Shown here in pieces: positions 1 through 8,547 of a stretch of DNA of 64,000 nt. The DNA is taken from the NCBI RefSeq assembly GCF_002531575.1, contig NZ_NWTI01000010.1:153347-217346 (forward strand). The letters run 5' to 3'. The DNA comes from Bradyrhizobium sp. Y36. Lineage in GTDB: Bacteria > Pseudomonadota > Alphaproteobacteria > Rhizobiales > Xanthobacteraceae. The position numbers and the translations under genes were made by a program. The notes under the pieces were generated by a model. It had not been told where the DNA came from. It worked only from the letters and a program-made list of their open reading frames with translations, and made no database searches. Position 1 is the stretch's first letter, and every line of letters begins with the position of its first letter.

Positions 1-123
1 ACGCCGGCGACCGCGGTCAAGCGCCCACCTCCGCCGACGCCGTACGTGCGCAAGCCGGCGCAGTACCTCGACCCAGAAACGATTCCGTTCGACAAGCCTC
101 GGACCTACGGGGGTCGCCGGTGA
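1..123 (+). CDS. 3' end of an unrecognised gene (partial)
   Basis: The first 40 codons of the window are open in frame 1 and end at TGA 121-123. The visible tail is rich in proline, lysine and arginine and ends in GGRR. The next gene starts with GTG at 120, so stop and start overlap as GTGA, which indicates translational coupling. The 5' part lies outside the window and no family can be named. Confidence 0.55.
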   Translation, partial: TPATAVKRPPPPTPYVRKPAQYLDPETIPFDKPRTYGGRR

Positions 124-857
124 CGCAAGCGGAGATGGACTTCGGGGTATTCGCTACCGCGGCCGCGAACCACGCACGCCGCCGCAACGCGCCGCCGCAT
201 CCCGACCGTGATGGCCTGTTCGACGCCGAGGGCGTCGCCACTATCTGCGACCGCAGGCAGTGCGCTGTCGAGGTGGTGAGCGAGCTGTTCGCCGACATCC
301 AATTCAAGGAAACGAAGGTCCGCGTGATGGCGATCGCGCCGGGTCGCTGGGATGCCGTCGCGGCGCTGGCGGCCTGCACCAAGGCGCGCGGAGGCCGCTT
401 CTATGAAGTCGACTACGCCACGGCGAAGCCGACAAATCCGAACGGTCTCGACGAACTGCGCATCGCCGCCATCGTCGGCGCCGATGGCATCACGCCCTAC
501 TTGTCGAAGAAGGGCAGATACTTCGAGGCCGCCTATGGCGTGTGGGCTCCGGTCGAGCGGCCGCTAGAGACGGAGCAAGGATTCCGCCAAACGTTCCGTG
601 TGTCGGCAGGCAAGCCGACATGGGTATTCCGCAAGCTGTTTGACGGTTTCGCTCCAGACGGGCGGCGCCACCGCTTCGCCGGAGACCCCATCGTCCGCCG
701 CTCCCTGCGCGCGCTGGAGGACGCCGGCCTCGTTCACATCGAGCTCGGCCCGCGCGGCGGCATGGCGACGGCGAAGGTCACGTGGCTGCCGCGCGCGTAT
801 CTGGCGCCGGAGCGCCTCGCGAAGGAGGACGAAGCAGCCATGGAGATGCTGGCATGA
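120..857 (+). CDS. hypothetical protein, C-terminal winged-helix-like segment
   Basis: A 245-aa protein starting at GTG 120, overlapping the stop of the previous gene. I do not recognise the family. The region around residues 170-230 (a basic stretch, then ALEDAGLVHIELGPRGG and a beta strand) resembles the recognition helix and wing of a winged-helix DNA-binding fold; that is inference from pattern only. It is the second gene of a coupled set of four (1-1752). The chain of overlaps and a repeat array just downstream suggest a mobile-element or plasmid-derived module. Confidence 0.7.
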   Translation: MTQAEMDFGVFATAAANHARRRNAPPHPDRDGLFDAEGVATICDRRQCAVEVVSELFADIQFKETKVRVMAIAPGRWDAVAALAACTKARGGRFYEVDYATAKPTNPNGLDELRIAAIVGADGITPYLSKKGRYFEAAYGVWAPVERPLETEQGFRQTFRVSAGKPTWVFRKLFDGFAPDGRRHRFAGDPIVRRSLRALEDAGLVHIELGPRGGMATAKVTWLPRAYLAPERLAKEDEAAMEMLA

Positions 858-1504
858 AAGCCTCGGATTACACGATGGACCCGCGCAACTCGCTCGCGAT
901 CCGATTCCTTCAGAGCCGCCCGATCCAGATCGGTACGTCCGGATTCCTGATCTCCGTCGCGCAGGATCTCGACAATCGCGGCAGCCTCTCGAAGGGGCAG
1001 AGAGAGTCCCTGGAGAGCATCGCCAAGAAATCGAACTGGCAGCCGCCAGACCCGCTGCCACCGGCGGTCGACGACCGCGGTGAGCGCGTGCTGGTCTACC
1101 TCACGCCCGGCCATCATCCGGGCAACGAGTTCATGCAGGCGCTCGGCGAGCAGTACAAGCCGCTGGGAAAGATCGGCGTGCGCGTCGTGCACGATCCTGT
1201 CTTCATGGTCCTGCTGGATCCCGCGCCGCTTCCCATGGACGCGCCGTATCGACTCTTCACCAGTCTCGGCGCCTACGAACTCACGGGCACCGGATGGGCG
1301 CGCGCCGGCTTCAAGCCGCGCCACCCCGAGTCCGCCGATACGCTCAACGACGTCGTCTCGCCTCTGCTGTCGACGCAGGACAGCGAATTCGTCTTCCGCA
1401 ACCGCCTGATCGACGGCTCGAAGCGCGGCGGCGGCAGGACGTGGTGGGTGTTCGGCGAGCGCAAGGCGAATGCCATCCGCGAGGTCGGGTCGAAATGCGC
1501 CTGA
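854..1504 (+). CDS. hypothetical protein
   Basis: A 216-aa protein. The open frame extends upstream to 782, but the start is placed at ATG 854 because it forms an ATGA overlap with the previous stop (855-857), matching the spacing in the rest of the operon. No recognisable domain, signal peptide or membrane segment is visible. The middle holds a strand-rich portion (VLVYLTPGHHPGNEF) and the C-terminus is basic. Function unknown. Confidence 0.7.
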   Translation: MKASDYTMDPRNSLAIRFLQSRPIQIGTSGFLISVAQDLDNRGSLSKGQRESLESIAKKSNWQPPDPLPPAVDDRGERVLVYLTPGHHPGNEFMQALGEQYKPLGKIGVRVVHDPVFMVLLDPAPLPMDAPYRLFTSLGAYELTGTGWARAGFKPRHPESADTLNDVVSPLLSTQDSEFVFRNRLIDGSKRGGGRTWWVFGERKANAIREVGSKCA

Positions 1505-1752
1505 CGCCGGCGCCGTTGCACTTGCTCGTCGCCGTCTCGCGTGGCGCGCGGCTGCGGCATGTCGGCGGCTGGTTTTCCGTGATCAAACCGAATGGGGAGT
1601 TCGAGCGCGTCCACGGCCGTGGCGTCAACACGCTGATCAAGAACGGCCTCGTCGAGGGGATCGACAAGTTCGACTGGCGACTCTCCGACGCCGGCGCGGC
1701 CTGGTTGGCTGCAAACGGAATTGCGGCGAAATCGGACAAACCTCGAAATTAA
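1495..1752 (+). CDS. small hypothetical protein
   Basis: An 85-aa protein. ATG 1495 overlaps the previous stop by 10 bases, which is why it is preferred to a start further upstream in the same frame. It resembles a small winged-helix (LHLLVAVSRGARLR, then VNTLIKNGLVEGIDKFDWRLSDAGAAWL), a layout seen in phage and plasmid helix-turn-helix proteins. It is the last gene of the operon; nothing on the plus strand follows closely. Confidence 0.6.
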   Translation: MRLTPAPLHLLVAVSRGARLRHVGGWFSVIKPNGEFERVHGRGVNTLIKNGLVEGIDKFDWRLSDAGAAWLAANGIAAKSDKPRN

Positions 1753-1923
1753 AGGCGGCGCCGCCCAGGTAGTAACGGGGGGCGTCAAGGAATCGGACAT
1801 CAGCGGTGATGGCGTCACCTGTGACGCTCAACGGGATCGTACCGTGCAGTGACGGCAGGATACCGTGCGATAATGTGAAGCTAACTGACCTTAACGGCAC
1901 CACGTCCGGACCCGAGCGCCGAT

Positions 1924-1968
1924 GTGAGAATGCAGGGGGCTAAGCGGGTTCCCCCCCCGCGTTCTCAC
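1924..1968. repeat. imperfect inverted repeat (hairpin)
   Basis: GTGAGAA at 1924-1930 and TTCTCAC at 1962-1968 are exact inverted arms. They are continued inward by G-rich and C-rich blocks (GGGGG at 1935-1939, an eight-C run at 1951-1958). The hairpin lies just before the phased repeat array at 1988-2100. It could be part of the same replication or regulatory locus. Confidence 0.5.
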
Positions 1969-1987
1969 CTCGACAGAGCCGGCGCCT

Positions 1988-2100
1988 GCAGAAAACGCAT
2001 TACGGCTGCAGAAAAAGCATTATTTCGGGGGCCTTCGGTAGAAAATGCATTACACCGGCAGAAAAAACCTAATTCAGCCGACCCCCGGCAGAAAAAGCCT
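1988..2100 (+). repeat. iteron-like direct repeat array
   Basis: Five copies of a unit close to GCAGAAAAAGCATTA. Their GAAAA cores start at 1991, 2011, 2041, 2061 and 2091, so the spacings are 20, 30, 20 and 30 bases. All are near multiples of a helical turn, so the sites would face the same side of the DNA. The first three keep GCATTA; the last two drift to ACCTAA and GCCTCA. This looks like iterons of a plasmid-type origin or a cooperative operator. No replication initiator gene is recognisable beside it. Confidence 0.6.
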
Positions 2101-2134
2101 CACTCCGCCTGGCGTCCAATGATGGCAGCTTGAA

Positions 2135-2287
2135 CTAGCGGCCGGCGCCGTCGAGCAGTCGCTGGATCTCCCGGTCGAGGTCGACCTTGGGAGCCTTTCG
2201 CGCGACCGAGAACCCCTCCGGGAGCATGGCCTTCAGGACGTGGACGAGAGCGCCGAGAGGTGCATTTTGAGCGCCGCCGCGATGCAT
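2135..2287 (-). CDS. small unrecognised ORF, possibly phage-like
   Basis: On the minus strand ATG 2287 to stop TAG at 2135 gives 50 codons ending VDLDREIQRLLDGAGR, which has protein-like composition. A second minus ORF (GTG 2331 to TGA at 2233, 32 aa, hydrophobic start) overlaps both this one and the truncated ORF upstream through a GTGA junction. The three look like the remains of a compact minus-strand operon. No family recognised. Confidence 0.35.
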   Translation of the reverse strand: MHRGGAQNAPLGALVHVLKAMLPEGFSVARKAPKVDLDREIQRLLDGAGR

Positions 2288-2327
2288 GGCGGGATCATCC
2301 ACCGACAGATCAGCAGCAGCAGCTCGG

Positions 2328-2561
2328 TCACCGCCGCGCCTTCTTGGCGGGCCTCTTGGCCTTGCGCCGGCGCGGCTTCGGCCTGGATGGCACCTCGGCC
2401 GGCGGGTCGGGGAAGTGAACGAAGCTGATCGGCTGCTTCAGCCCGGCTTCGCTTTCGTGAACGGTGGTCGTCGGCGGTTCTAGATCGTCGGACTTGCCTT
2501 TCGCCTGATCGGGAGCGACGCTAGTGGGACGAAGGACCCTTGGGAAGCAAACATGAGAGCA
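2328..2561 (-). pseudogene. truncated minus-strand gene, 3' end only
   Basis: This frame reads from an in-frame stop at 2562-2564 to TGA at 2328-2330. It ends in a proline-rich then very basic tail (PRRRKAKRPAKKARR) typical of a genuine C-terminus. There is no plausible start codon near its upstream end, so only the 3' portion seems to be left. Likely a remnant at an insertion or deletion boundary. Confidence 0.4.
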
Positions 2562-2813
2562 TCAAGTCACCCCTGTGATCGCTTGTTGTCAGATGCAGTT
2601 GCTGCTTTCGAGCGTATCGCGAGCGGTCAGCCTGCAAATTGCGCAAAGGAGGTCACTGACGCCCTGATCAAATACGACCTAATTCGGCCAGCCGTTCAGG
2701 TGGTTGGGCGAGACTCATTAGGGCTCGTTCTCCGTCATGGGCATTCGTTGCTCCCTGATGTCGAAAAGCAGTGGAAATTCTTGCGAGGCGATGGCGCGGA
2801 ACGAAGCCTTTAA
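2553..2813 (+). CDS. small hypothetical protein
   Basis: An 86-aa ORF with GGGAAG seven bases before ATG 2553. It is predicted helical (LLSDAVAAFERIASGQPANC) with no recognised domain. A second short ORF, ATG 2791 to TAG 2877 (28 aa, ending LDYLYWNKELDA), overlaps its end and reads like the C-terminus of a real protein, so the pair may be one gene split by a frameshift. Base composition is less GC-rich than the neighbours, consistent with acquired DNA. Confidence 0.4.
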   Translation: MRASSHPCDRLLSDAVAAFERIASGQPANCAKEVTDALIKYDLIRPAVQVVGRDSLGLVLRHGHSLLPDVEKQWKFLRGDGAERSL

Positions 2814-2877
2814 GCACCTTCCATTGCACGACAGCCGGCTGGACTATCTGTACTGGAACAAGGAGTTAGATGCGTAG

Positions 2878-3163
2878 GTCGCGGTGCCGACGTTGTGATG
2901 CACCTCATAAGAGTGTCAAAACACACATAAGTGCGTCGCGCTTTGCCGCCTGATCTTGTCAAAACATCGCCATCGGACCGAACGACATCAAGCGAACGAG
3001 TTCTCCGACGTTATCGTCCGGCCCTTCGTGGTTAAATCTTGGTGTACATCGACGGGCCCATCGACTGGGGCGTTGGATTCTTAAAGGTGTCGAGTGTCTT
3101 GACCTCTGGAAGACGATCCTGGGCAATCGGCCGACTAGGCCACAATTGTGTTAGAGGGCGAGA
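2878..3163. other. non-coding stretch with a repeated decamer
   Basis: No convincing ORF. The decamer TGTCAAAACA occurs at 2914-2923 and again at 2957-2966, and CATAAG occurs on both sides of the first copy. These may be operator or recombination sites, but nothing identifies them. The region is the upstream region of the GIY-YIG gene at 3164. Confidence 0.3.
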
Positions 3164-3997
3164 ATGAGCGCCTCTGAGCCGCCGCCCTCCTCCCTTCGGC
3201 TATCGGACATTTGGTCGATAGCCGGTCCATCGGACTACAAGCTCCATTTTGCGCGCTGGAACGGACACAGCCAGCCTTTAGAAGTGTGGGCGCGCGACAG
3301 GGGAGAATGGCAAGGTTGGCAGGAGTACCGCCCAGCGCGCGACGAGTTCAATCGTCCGAAGATCTTTTCTCTCATCCAATTTTATCACGAACCGGACGCT
3401 TGGCTCTTCGGTGGCGTGTTCTGTGTGTCGGAACGATTGTCAGATCGGTATGTGGTGATGCTGAGCGAGGAAGGCGGCGGCTTCATCGGTCGTCTTAAAC
3501 TCCGTTCTTCGTACCGAGAGCGCGCGACGCGGGTGAATTTCGAAAACCATTACTCCAGCTTGGAGGTCCTGGAGCTTCTTCGGGAGCCCTATACGGGTCG
3601 AAGCTTTCCAGGCTTTGAGAATATCGACCTTGCGTTCGAGGAGCTTGAGACGCTTGTCCGGACAGGCCGCCCCGATTGGAAAGCAGCTCTAAGTAGCGTC
3701 AAAGGCATCTATCTGATCTCCGATACCAATACCGGAAAGCGGTATGTGGGCTCAGCTTATGGATCGGAAGGGGTATGGGCCCGCTGGTGCAGCTACGCTT
3801 CCACGGGTCACGGGGGCAACGTCGAACTCACCGCTCTGGTTCGCGACCCTACGCTCGAATACTGCCGAAACAATTTCCGGTTTGCCTTACTCGAATATCG
3901 CGCGAGCCCGACTCCTGATGAGACCGTCCTTGAGCGAGAGGCCTTCTGGAAGCGGATCCTGCTGACGCGCGGTGAGTACGGTCTTAACCGCAACTGA
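3164..3997 (+). CDS. GIY-YIG nuclease family protein
   Basis: A 277-aa protein. The C-terminal ~100 residues carry the GIY-YIG endonuclease signature: KGIYLI near residue 182, RYVGSA about 12 residues later, a basic middle, a glutamate helix (VLEREAFWKR) and the closing Asn (YGLNRN). These match the GIY, YIG, Arg, Glu and Asn positions of the family, so the fold should be catalytically competent. The N-terminal ~175 residues are unrelated to UvrC or homing endonucleases and contain aromatic-rich strands. The gene stands alone between unknown genes, which would suit a restriction-like or mobile-element role; that is inference. Confidence 0.8.
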   Translation: MSASEPPPSSLRLSDIWSIAGPSDYKLHFARWNGHSQPLEVWARDRGEWQGWQEYRPARDEFNRPKIFSLIQFYHEPDAWLFGGVFCVSERLSDRYVVMLSEEGGGFIGRLKLRSSYRERATRVNFENHYSSLEVLELLREPYTGRSFPGFENIDLAFEELETLVRTGRPDWKAALSSVKGIYLISDTNTGKRYVGSAYGSEGVWARWCSYASTGHGGNVELTALVRDPTLEYCRNNFRFALLEYRASPTPDETVLEREAFWKRILLTRGEYGLNRN

Positions 3998-4408
3998 AGT
4001 CGGTCACCCCGCACGTCGAACGTGGCGCCGCAAGTGATGCAGCTCGGGGGGCTTGCGCAAAGCGCTGGCGGAGAGAGTGGAACTCTCTTCGCGACATCGC
4101 CATACGCGCGAAAATCGCCGAAAAACAAGGATTCTCGAAAAGCCCGGCCGGACTCTGTGACCACCGCTGTGTACCACCCGTTCGGCGATTCGGACCGTCA
4201 ATCTCGGCCGATTTCGAGGCGTTTTAAGGTTCGGCCGACCGAGATCGATGCGACGGTCGCATCGTCGAAAGCACTCCTGCACGGCAGAGGTCTCGATCTT
4301 GACGCGATCGCGGCCGAGGTCAGCTACAGCGGGGGCACGCCACCGATTTTATTGAGGGAGCGTCCGGGTAAAGGCGTCAGGGACCTGCGCTCCGACTGGC
4401 GATAGCGG
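3998..4408. other. intergenic, no supported gene
   Basis: Open frames exist on both strands here (4022-4405 plus, 4004-4282 minus), but their translations are low-complexity and rich in Arg and Ser. They have no ribosome-binding site or recognisable feature. I see no RNA gene or repeat. The stretch separates the convergent GIY-YIG gene and the 365-aa minus-strand gene. Confidence 0.3.
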
Positions 4409-5506
4409 TCACTTCGGCTGCTGCAGATCCTTGAACCACTCGCCCAAGAGGCTCGTCGACCTGAGAAATCCGGCACAGATCGGCAGGAGCGTCAGCAAGG
4501 GAATGCCTTCGATCCGCATTAGATGCGTCCTGAAGCTGGCATCGGTGACTTTCCCGTCTTTCAGTCTGGTGCCGAAGCGTTCGTTTCGGACAGCCCCTTC
4601 GTAGACGTTGAGCGCCAGATCGAGATGCGAAAGCTTCACGTCGCGTATCGCTGTCTTGTTTGGCGCGTGCGTGTCCAGATGGATACACCGGCCGACCATC
4701 AAACCGTCGGGGGCATCGGGGGCCGGCAACTCCTCGATCATCATGCTCACGATGTCGCCGCGTCTCTGCGCTCGGATTTCCAGCCTGCGTAGTCTCTCGA
4801 TCTCATAGTCAATAAACGGCGCTGGATTTCTCGGGTCCAAGGCATCCTTTTGCAGCACGTATTCGCCGTATTCTCGCTGACCGGGATACATGTCAAATTT
4901 CATCAAAGCGTCGAAGCGACCGGGCGCAATCACCGCTTCGGTCAGCATCATCGGCGGCTTCTGGCTGTAGAAGCGATTGGGAGCGAGCCGCACGAAGAAC
5001 GGTGACGTCGGATTGTTGCGCCTCAGCCACTCGACGAGCGCCGGATCGAGCTCGTCGGCGATTTTCCCGAAGCCCTTCGGGACCGCCACGACCTCGCTTC
5101 CAAGCTCCTGAGCGAGGGCGGCGAAGTCGATCAATTCGCCGTCACGTACGCTGCTCCAGAGCGCCGGCGAACCGCTAAACAGGGGATCGGTGCGCCTGTA
5201 CGGCGCGCACGCCGTACGCATTCTCAGCTTCAGGACGGCGCGGGCCACCTCGGCCGCGAACGCGTAACCGCCGAGTTGGACATCAGTCGGCAGGGCGACG
5301 GGAAAGAATCCGAGCTGCAGTTGCCAGTTCAGCGTGTCCCAGTCGCCGACCGTCAACATCGTGCTGCGGAAATCGACGCATTCGATGACGGTCTGGTCTC
5401 CGTTCCCGTAGCGATCGCCGAGAACTTTCGCCGCATAATCCGTCAGGTCCACGTATTCGCCGGCGATCCGGGCAATGCGCTCGATATATTGGTCAAGGTC
5501 GATCAT
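4409..5506 (-). CDS. hypothetical protein, 365 aa
   Basis: A soluble-looking protein starting MIDLDQYIERIARIAGEYVD at ATG 5506, of normal composition and with consistent codon use, so very likely real. No motif of a known enzyme is visible. Clusters such as YSQKPPMMLTEAVIAPGRFDAL and LMVGRCIHLDTHA are strand-turn-strand in character and may form a beta-rich domain in the C-terminal half. It lies 97 bases downstream of the 113-aa gene on the same strand, so they may be co-transcribed. Both sit in the accessory stretch between the GIY-YIG nuclease and Qat. Confidence 0.75.
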   Translation of the reverse strand: MIDLDQYIERIARIAGEYVDLTDYAAKVLGDRYGNGDQTVIECVDFRSTMLTVGDWDTLNWQLQLGFFPVALPTDVQLGGYAFAAEVARAVLKLRMRTACAPYRRTDPLFSGSPALWSSVRDGELIDFAALAQELGSEVVAVPKGFGKIADELDPALVEWLRRNNPTSPFFVRLAPNRFYSQKPPMMLTEAVIAPGRFDALMKFDMYPGQREYGEYVLQKDALDPRNPAPFIDYEIERLRRLEIRAQRRGDIVSMMIEELPAPDAPDGLMVGRCIHLDTHAPNKTAIRDVKLSHLDLALNVYEGAVRNERFGTRLKDGKVTDASFRTHLMRIEGIPLLTLLPICAGFLRSTSLLGEWFKDLQQPK

Positions 5507-5603
5507 GGTCGAGATGTGGGGTGGTCCGCGACTCGGATCAACATATCGCGCAGAAGCCCCGCCAACGGCGGGGCTCCCTTCCGGCTACGGACGTCGACCG
5601 GCG

Positions 5604-5945
5604 CTACGCGACCAAAGCTGGCTGCGGGCGCACCATCGTCCCGTCGATCCATAATACGACCTTTCCGGACGCGATTAGCGGCGCCATCATGATTGCAAGT
5701 CGACGCGCCGCGTACGTGCTTCCGACCGTGAAGCGATGGCGGTAACCGTTCGCCACGGCCCGGTCCGTCAGCCCTTTCGATCCGCGAAAGCCGGCGACTT
5801 CCTGGATCTCGAACTGCACGTCCCACCGGACGCGCCGCGGACGGACTTCGTCCCGAATTTCTATACTGATCCGATGCTCGCGCGAACTGCGGACCAGAAC
5901 TGACTTCAGTCGTTTTGTCGTCGGGAATTTGAGAATCTTGCTCAA
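5604..5945 (-). CDS. small hypothetical protein
   Basis: A 113-aa basic protein beginning MSKILKFPTTKRLKSVL at ATG 5945, with a beta-strand-rich middle (YRHRFTVGSTYAARRLAIMMAPLIASGKVVLW). No family recognised. It probably forms an operon with the 365-aa gene downstream. Confidence 0.6.
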   Translation of the reverse strand: MSKILKFPTTKRLKSVLVRSSREHRISIEIRDEVRPRRVRWDVQFEIQEVAGFRGSKGLTDRAVANGYRHRFTVGSTYAARRLAIMMAPLIASGKVVLWIDGTMVRPQPALVA

Positions 5946-6269
5946 TCTAAGTCTCCTGAGGTTTGATAAACCCTTGGAGACACGCGGCCCCCATAGGGGC
6001 TGCGGTTAGCCTGACTACCAGGGCCAGGTCGGGAGCCGTCACGATCGCGATCGGCCGCCAATTCGAAAAGATTGGCTCAGCGCCTTAAATATAGCGTAGT
6101 GGATCCGCACTTCAAGGCCGTTCCGGACCCCGGCCGGTCCCCGCGGGAACGTGCCTGCAGAGCGACGATGGGCGGTGTTCAATCGTTGACCTCGGGAAAC
6201 AAGCAGCCGCGTTGATACGATCCCGGCCGCCGACATCGCGCGATTAAGCCCTTCAGCGCGAGACGACTT
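5946..6269. other. intergenic between divergent genes
   Basis: This is the upstream region shared by the minus-strand 113-aa gene and the plus-strand methyltransferase. It contains a short G/C-rich palindrome around 5985-6005 (GCGGCCCCCATAGGGGCTGC). No tRNA cloverleaf or coding frame can be supported. Confidence 0.3.
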
Positions 6270-6983
6270 GTGCTAGTCATCGCGGGACCTAGACAATGGC
6301 AGCTCGCTTTGACAGCCACAACCATTGCCCACCCGCAAGCCTTCATCCGCGCCAACACCCGGCTGCGGTCGGTGCCGCTGGTGCCGGAAATCGCGCTCTT
6401 CCTGGCCGATGAATCGTTGCCGATCTGGCAGCAGACCGAGGACGAGCTGAACGAGGCCGGCCTTCCCCCACCCTTCTGGGCCTTTGCCTGGGCGGGCGGC
6501 CAAGCGCTGGCGCGCTACGTGCTCGATCATCCGGATACCGTACGGGACCTGCGCGTGCTCGACATCGCTTCTGGCTCCGGCCTCGTCGGCATCGCGGCGA
6601 TGAAGGCCGGCGCGGTCGGGGTGACAGTGTCTGATATCGACACCTTCGCGATCGCGGCGACAGAACTCAATGCGGAGGTCAACCAGGTCCACCTCACGTC
6701 GTGCGGCGAGGACGTGCTCGATACTCAACCAAACGACCGATGGCAGACCATCCTAGCGGGCGACATATTCTATGAGCGAGACACTGCGGCGCGTGCCTTT
6801 GCATTTCTGGCTGACCATGCGCGCGCCGGCGCGACCATCTTGATCGGCGACCCCGGGCGCACTTTCCTTCCAAAGACAAAACTTGTTCGACTTGCCGACT
6901 ATCGTGTACCGGTGACCCGCGACCTAGAAGACGCCGAAATCAAGAATACGGCGGTTTGGACAATCTCGCCGGATTCTCTGTAA
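6270..6983 (+). CDS. class I SAM-dependent methyltransferase (ETFB lysine methyltransferase / COG3897 type)
   Basis: A 237-aa protein with a Rossmann SAM-binding site: motif I LDIASGSGLVGIAAMKAG near residues 92-110, an acidic end of strand 2 (VSDID) and motif IV ILAGDIFYE. The arrangement (PFWAFAWAGGQALARYVLD before motif I, and D-I-F-Y rather than DPP-F) matches the family-16 protein lysine methyltransferases related to ETF-beta methyltransferase and to proteins annotated as predicted nicotinamide N-methylase. The substrate cannot be told from sequence. The first ~15 residues may be over-extended. The gene is complete and sits alone before the helicase remnant. Confidence 0.8.
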   Translation: MLVIAGPRQWQLALTATTIAHPQAFIRANTRLRSVPLVPEIALFLADESLPIWQQTEDELNEAGLPPPFWAFAWAGGQALARYVLDHPDTVRDLRVLDIASGSGLVGIAAMKAGAVGVTVSDIDTFAIAATELNAEVNQVHLTSCGEDVLDTQPNDRWQTILAGDIFYERDTAARAFAFLADHARAGATILIGDPGRTFLPKTKLVRLADYRVPVTRDLEDAEIKNTAVWTISPDSL

Positions 6984-7269
6984 GTTGAGTTCGTCGAGAC
7001 CACGACTGAATCCGCGCAACGCAGAAAGCCCGTTCTGCCGAATTTCGTCCATGACCGAGCCGGCGGTGGCTTCCGGCACAGCGATACTGCGATAAAGCCG
7101 TATGGTGCCGCTCAAGCTACCGCCTTGATCGGCCACGCAGACAAAACCATCCCAAGGTGCAGCCCAAACTGGCGAGAACATCCTTGATCTCGATGAGCGA
7201 TTTCCGGCCAAAAACTAGGGCTCCGCAATAGCTCAGCCTCGGACCCTGGACCATCTCGCCAACTTATGC

Positions 7270-8373
7270 ATGACATCGTTCTTCAGGCAGTTAGCGGACC
7301 GGATGGAAAGTTCGAGGGTGTCCACCCGTTCGAACAGCTTGGCCTGCCCGCTGCGCGGCCCAGCTCGCCGAGCTCGGCGAACTCGACTCCGTGCTCAGCG
7401 ATCGGAAAAGTCGGATAGCGAGAGGGCGAAGATCCTGACCAAGCTCGAATCCCTCAGCGTCATCGACGACAAGACGCTGGTCGTCGACGAAGCTTCGATG
7501 ACCGAGCTGCCGACGGTCCACGCGATAGCAAAGCGCCTGGTCGCGGGCAGCCGCCTGCTTTTCTTCGGCGACGAGGCGCAATTGCCCCCGATCGGTTTCG
7601 GGCTCGTCTTCCACAAGCTGGCGCAGGATCCCGGCATCGCGCTGCGGCTGACCGAGGTTGCACCGCCAGGCCGAAGCGACCGGCATCCCGCCCGCCGCAG
7701 CCGTCCGGTCCGGCCGCTGCCCGCGTTCTCCGAGTTCGCCGGCGCGGCCGCGGGAGTCTCGTTCGTGAATGTCGACCACTCCGCGCTGGACCGCAAGCTC
7801 GACGAGGTCATCGTCAAGCTCGCCGGCGACGACGAGGTGATCGTCGTCACCGCCAGGTCGCGGGTGCGGCCGCGAACGCGGGCATCGTCGGCACATAGCC
7901 GACGGCCGTCCCGAAGATGCGAGGCTTCTTCGGCCGCCGCTTCTCGGTCGGCGAGCCCGTCATCTTCGTCAAGAACGATTACCGCGCCGGGCTCTGGACG
8001 GCCTGCTCGGCCAATCGTCGTGATCGATCCCGACGAACGGACGATCGACATCCTATTCGACGGCGACAGCCAGCCGAAGCGGATGGGAGACGAGCACCTA
8101 GTCGACCTCGATCTCGCCTACGCCGTCACATGCCACCGGATGCAGGGGTCGAGCGCGAAGCGCGTCGTCATCCCGATCTACGAAAGCCGGCTGCTCAACC
8201 GGTCGTAACTCTACACGGCGATCACCCGCGCCGAAGAGCAGGTCGTCCTGGTCGGCGATCGCGACGTTTTCGCGAGGGCCCTCGCGAATCCTCCCGCGGT
8301 GGAAAGCCGAATCCACGGCTTGCGTTGGCCTCGAGACGCGCAGGCGACGGCTCCCTCTTCGATGTCTTCATGA
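7270..8373 (+). pseudogene. decayed RecD-like (superfamily 1) helicase
   Basis: Fragments of one helicase lie in different frames. They are: LVVDEASM (Walker B, DEA) then FFGDEAQLPPIG; after a shift near 7659, HRQAEATGIP; after another near 7855, FFGRRFSVGEPVIFVKNDYRAGLW; then DLAYAVTCHRMQGSSAKRVVIPI; and after a TAA at 8206-8208, LYTAITRAEEQVVLVGD. The order and motifs match the C-terminal half of RecD2/TraA-type helicases. In intact family members the codon at the TAA is usually Trp (RSWLYTA). At least four frameshifts plus the stop, and no Walker A, make it non-functional. Confidence 0.85.
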
Positions 8374-8547
8374 TCCCTGGAGAGCCCGAGCGCCTTCGCT
8401 CGGGCATCATTCCGCAACTGCGGAGACCGCTCCGTCTTCTTGTCAGCTTGCGGCGAAGCTCCGAGCAACCTAACTGTATACTTTTGGGGCGCGTTGCAAC
8501 CAACGGTTATCGGCGACGCCTTCGCCGCATTGCGAAAAGGAGGGCCT

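Noticed and set aside
1988..2100. CRISPR array
   Set aside because: Units are only ~15 bases, spacing alternates 20 and 30 bases, and there are no unique spacers of uniform length or cas genes.
5980..6050. tRNA or tmRNA-like sequence
   Set aside because: A G/C palindrome is present but no acceptor-stem pairing, anticodon arm or CCA arrangement could be drawn.
8206..8208. TAA in the helicase remnant read as a recoded codon
   Set aside because: The surrounding frameshifts already make the gene non-functional, so simple decay explains the stop.
1753..8400. Insertion sequence or transposase
   Set aside because: The region looks acquired, but no transposase, integrase or terminal inverted repeats with target duplications were found.
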